64,000 nucleotides of DNA from Azospirillum rugosum (GTDB lineage: Bacteria; Pseudomonadota; Alphaproteobacteria; Azospirillales; Azospirillaceae), in the NCBI RefSeq assembly GCF_017876155.1, contig NZ_JAGINP010000001.1:496001-560000 (forward strand). Direction: 5' to 3'. A program made the position numbers and the translations under genes. This document shows, in pieces, positions 63,340 through 64,000 of this stretch. Every line of letters starts with the position of its first letter. The stretch's first letter is position 1. The notes beneath the pieces are model-generated. The model had not been told where the DNA came from. It was given only the letters and a program-made list of their open reading frames with translations, and searched no databases.

Positions 63340-64000
63340 TCACGCAAACAGCCCGGTAAACGGCAGGAACTCCACCATATCCCCGGGCTTGATCGCCGTG
63401 GCGTCGGCGGGCATGTCCACCAGACCGTCCGCCTCCACCATGGAGGTCAGCACGCCGGAGCTGTCGCTGGGGAATTTGTGGGCGACCGGGCGGCCGTCGG
63501 CCCCCAGCGCCAAGCGGGCGCGCAGGAACTCCCGCCGACCGGCCTTCTTGCGGAACTCGAAGCCGGAGACCACGAGGCAGCGCGGGATCGGCGCGCTCTC
63601 CGCGCCGGACAGGCGCAGCACCAACGGACGGCCCACCAGCATGAAGGTCACCATGGCCGAGACCGGGTTGCCCGGCAGGCCGAGGAAGGGCGTGTTGCCG
63701 ATCCGGCCCAACGCCAGCGGCTTGCCCGGCTTGATGGCGAGCTTCCACAGGTCGATGGAGCCCAGCGCGCCGACCGCCGCCTTCACGTGGTCCTCCTCCC
63801 CCACCGACACACCGCCGGACGTGACCAGCAGGTCCGCCGTGTCGGCCGCCGTGGCGAGCGCCGCGCGGGTGGCCTCGCGCTGGTCCGGCAGGATGCCGAG
63901 GTCATGCACATCCACCCCCAGCGCGTCGAGCTGGGCGGCCAGCGTGTAGCGGTTGGCGTCGTAGATGGCGCCGTCCGGCTTCGCCGTGCCCGGCTCTCGC
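63340..64000 (-). CDS. moeA: Molybdopterin molybdotransferase, partial
   Basis: The C-terminal 220 residues are visible; the N-terminus is beyond the window edge. MoeA inserts molybdate into adenylylated molybdopterin. Signatures are DLLVTSGGVSVGEEDHVKAAV, KPGKPLALGRIGNTPFLGLPGNPVSAMV and the MoeA C-terminal beta domain ending MVEFLPFTGLFA. It supplies cofactor for enzymes such as PaoC. Confidence 0.93.
   Translation of the reverse strand, partial: REPGTAKPDGAIYDANRYTLAAQLDALGVDVHDLGILPDQREATRAALATAADTADLLVTSGGVSVGEEDHVKAAVGALGSIDLWKLAIKPGKPLALGRIGNTPFLGLPGNPVSAMVTFMLVGRPLVLRLSGAESAPIPRCLVVSGFEFRKKAGRREFLRARLALGADGRPVAHKFPSDSSGVLTSMVEADGLVDMPADATAIKPGDMVEFLPFTGLFA

Overview
The window is about 64 kb of high-GC DNA from an alphaproteobacterium, most likely a member of the Rhodospirillales close to Azospirillum. 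This is an inference, not a database match. It rests on a hopanoid hpnCDE cluster, the gene order argS-SPOR-nagZ-M50-scpAB / tatABC / serS-surE-pcm-nlpD / DUF815 / yajC-secDF, GAAC-N7-GAAC (alphaproteobacterial LexA) boxes and a TTAA-N7-TTAA (CtrA-type) box.

Region 1 (1 to about 10465) is the right part of an integrated phage-like element. It ends at the 3' end of a tRNA-Lys gene, with xis- and int-like genes at that end; its left end lies outside the window. A Cro-like gene heads a leftward operon, a divergent XRE repressor lies beside it, and a long rightward operon (3064-10380) carries an exonuclease VIII-like PD-(D/E)XK protein, a RecA-fold ATPase, a Lar-like zinc-ribbon protein, several small hypotheticals, xis and int. 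The two operon promoters share one design: the palindrome TGTACC-N7-GGTACA fills the 17-bp spacer between -35 and -10. A further copy and a degenerate copy lie at two other genes, which suggests one repressor regulon. A perfect sigma-54 -24/-12 element with an upstream TGT-N10-ACA motif lies in a roughly 650-bp stretch with no convincing gene.

Region 2 (10.5-24 kb) is core chromosome: tRNA-Lys, coaD, gyrA, a MATE exporter, small lipoproteins, an RTX protein with a CtrA-like box just before its start, divergent ssb and uvrA with two LexA boxes, a lone MNT nucleotidyltransferase, and trmFO.

Region 3 (24-52 kb) holds an NDUFAF6-like protein, hpnC-hpnD-hpnE (squalene for hopanoids), sodB, the secDF-yajC export genes, a DUF815 ATPase, nlpD-pcm-surE-serS, a GGDEF diguanylate cyclase, tatABC, an Fe3+-type ABC ATPase with a possible Fur box, scpAB, an M50 protease, nagZ, a SPOR protein, argS, a dGTPase, erpA and xthA. 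It closes with tRNA-Ser(UGA). The theme is envelope biogenesis, protein export and housekeeping.

Region 4 (52.4-64 kb) holds metabolic genes: an alpha/beta hydrolase with a beta-hydroxyacid dehydrogenase-like protein, a Tat-exported molybdenum aldehyde oxidoreductase (paoABC) followed by a WYL regulator, an SDR with a C-terminal hydrophobic segment, tusA, a DUF2478-DUF364 fusion, DUF1244, and a partial moeA. The molybdenum-linked genes (pao, DUF2478/DUF364, moeA) lie within about 9 kb of each other. Two copies of a palindromic extragenic repeat sit between convergent gene pairs at 24.0 kb and 63.2 kb.
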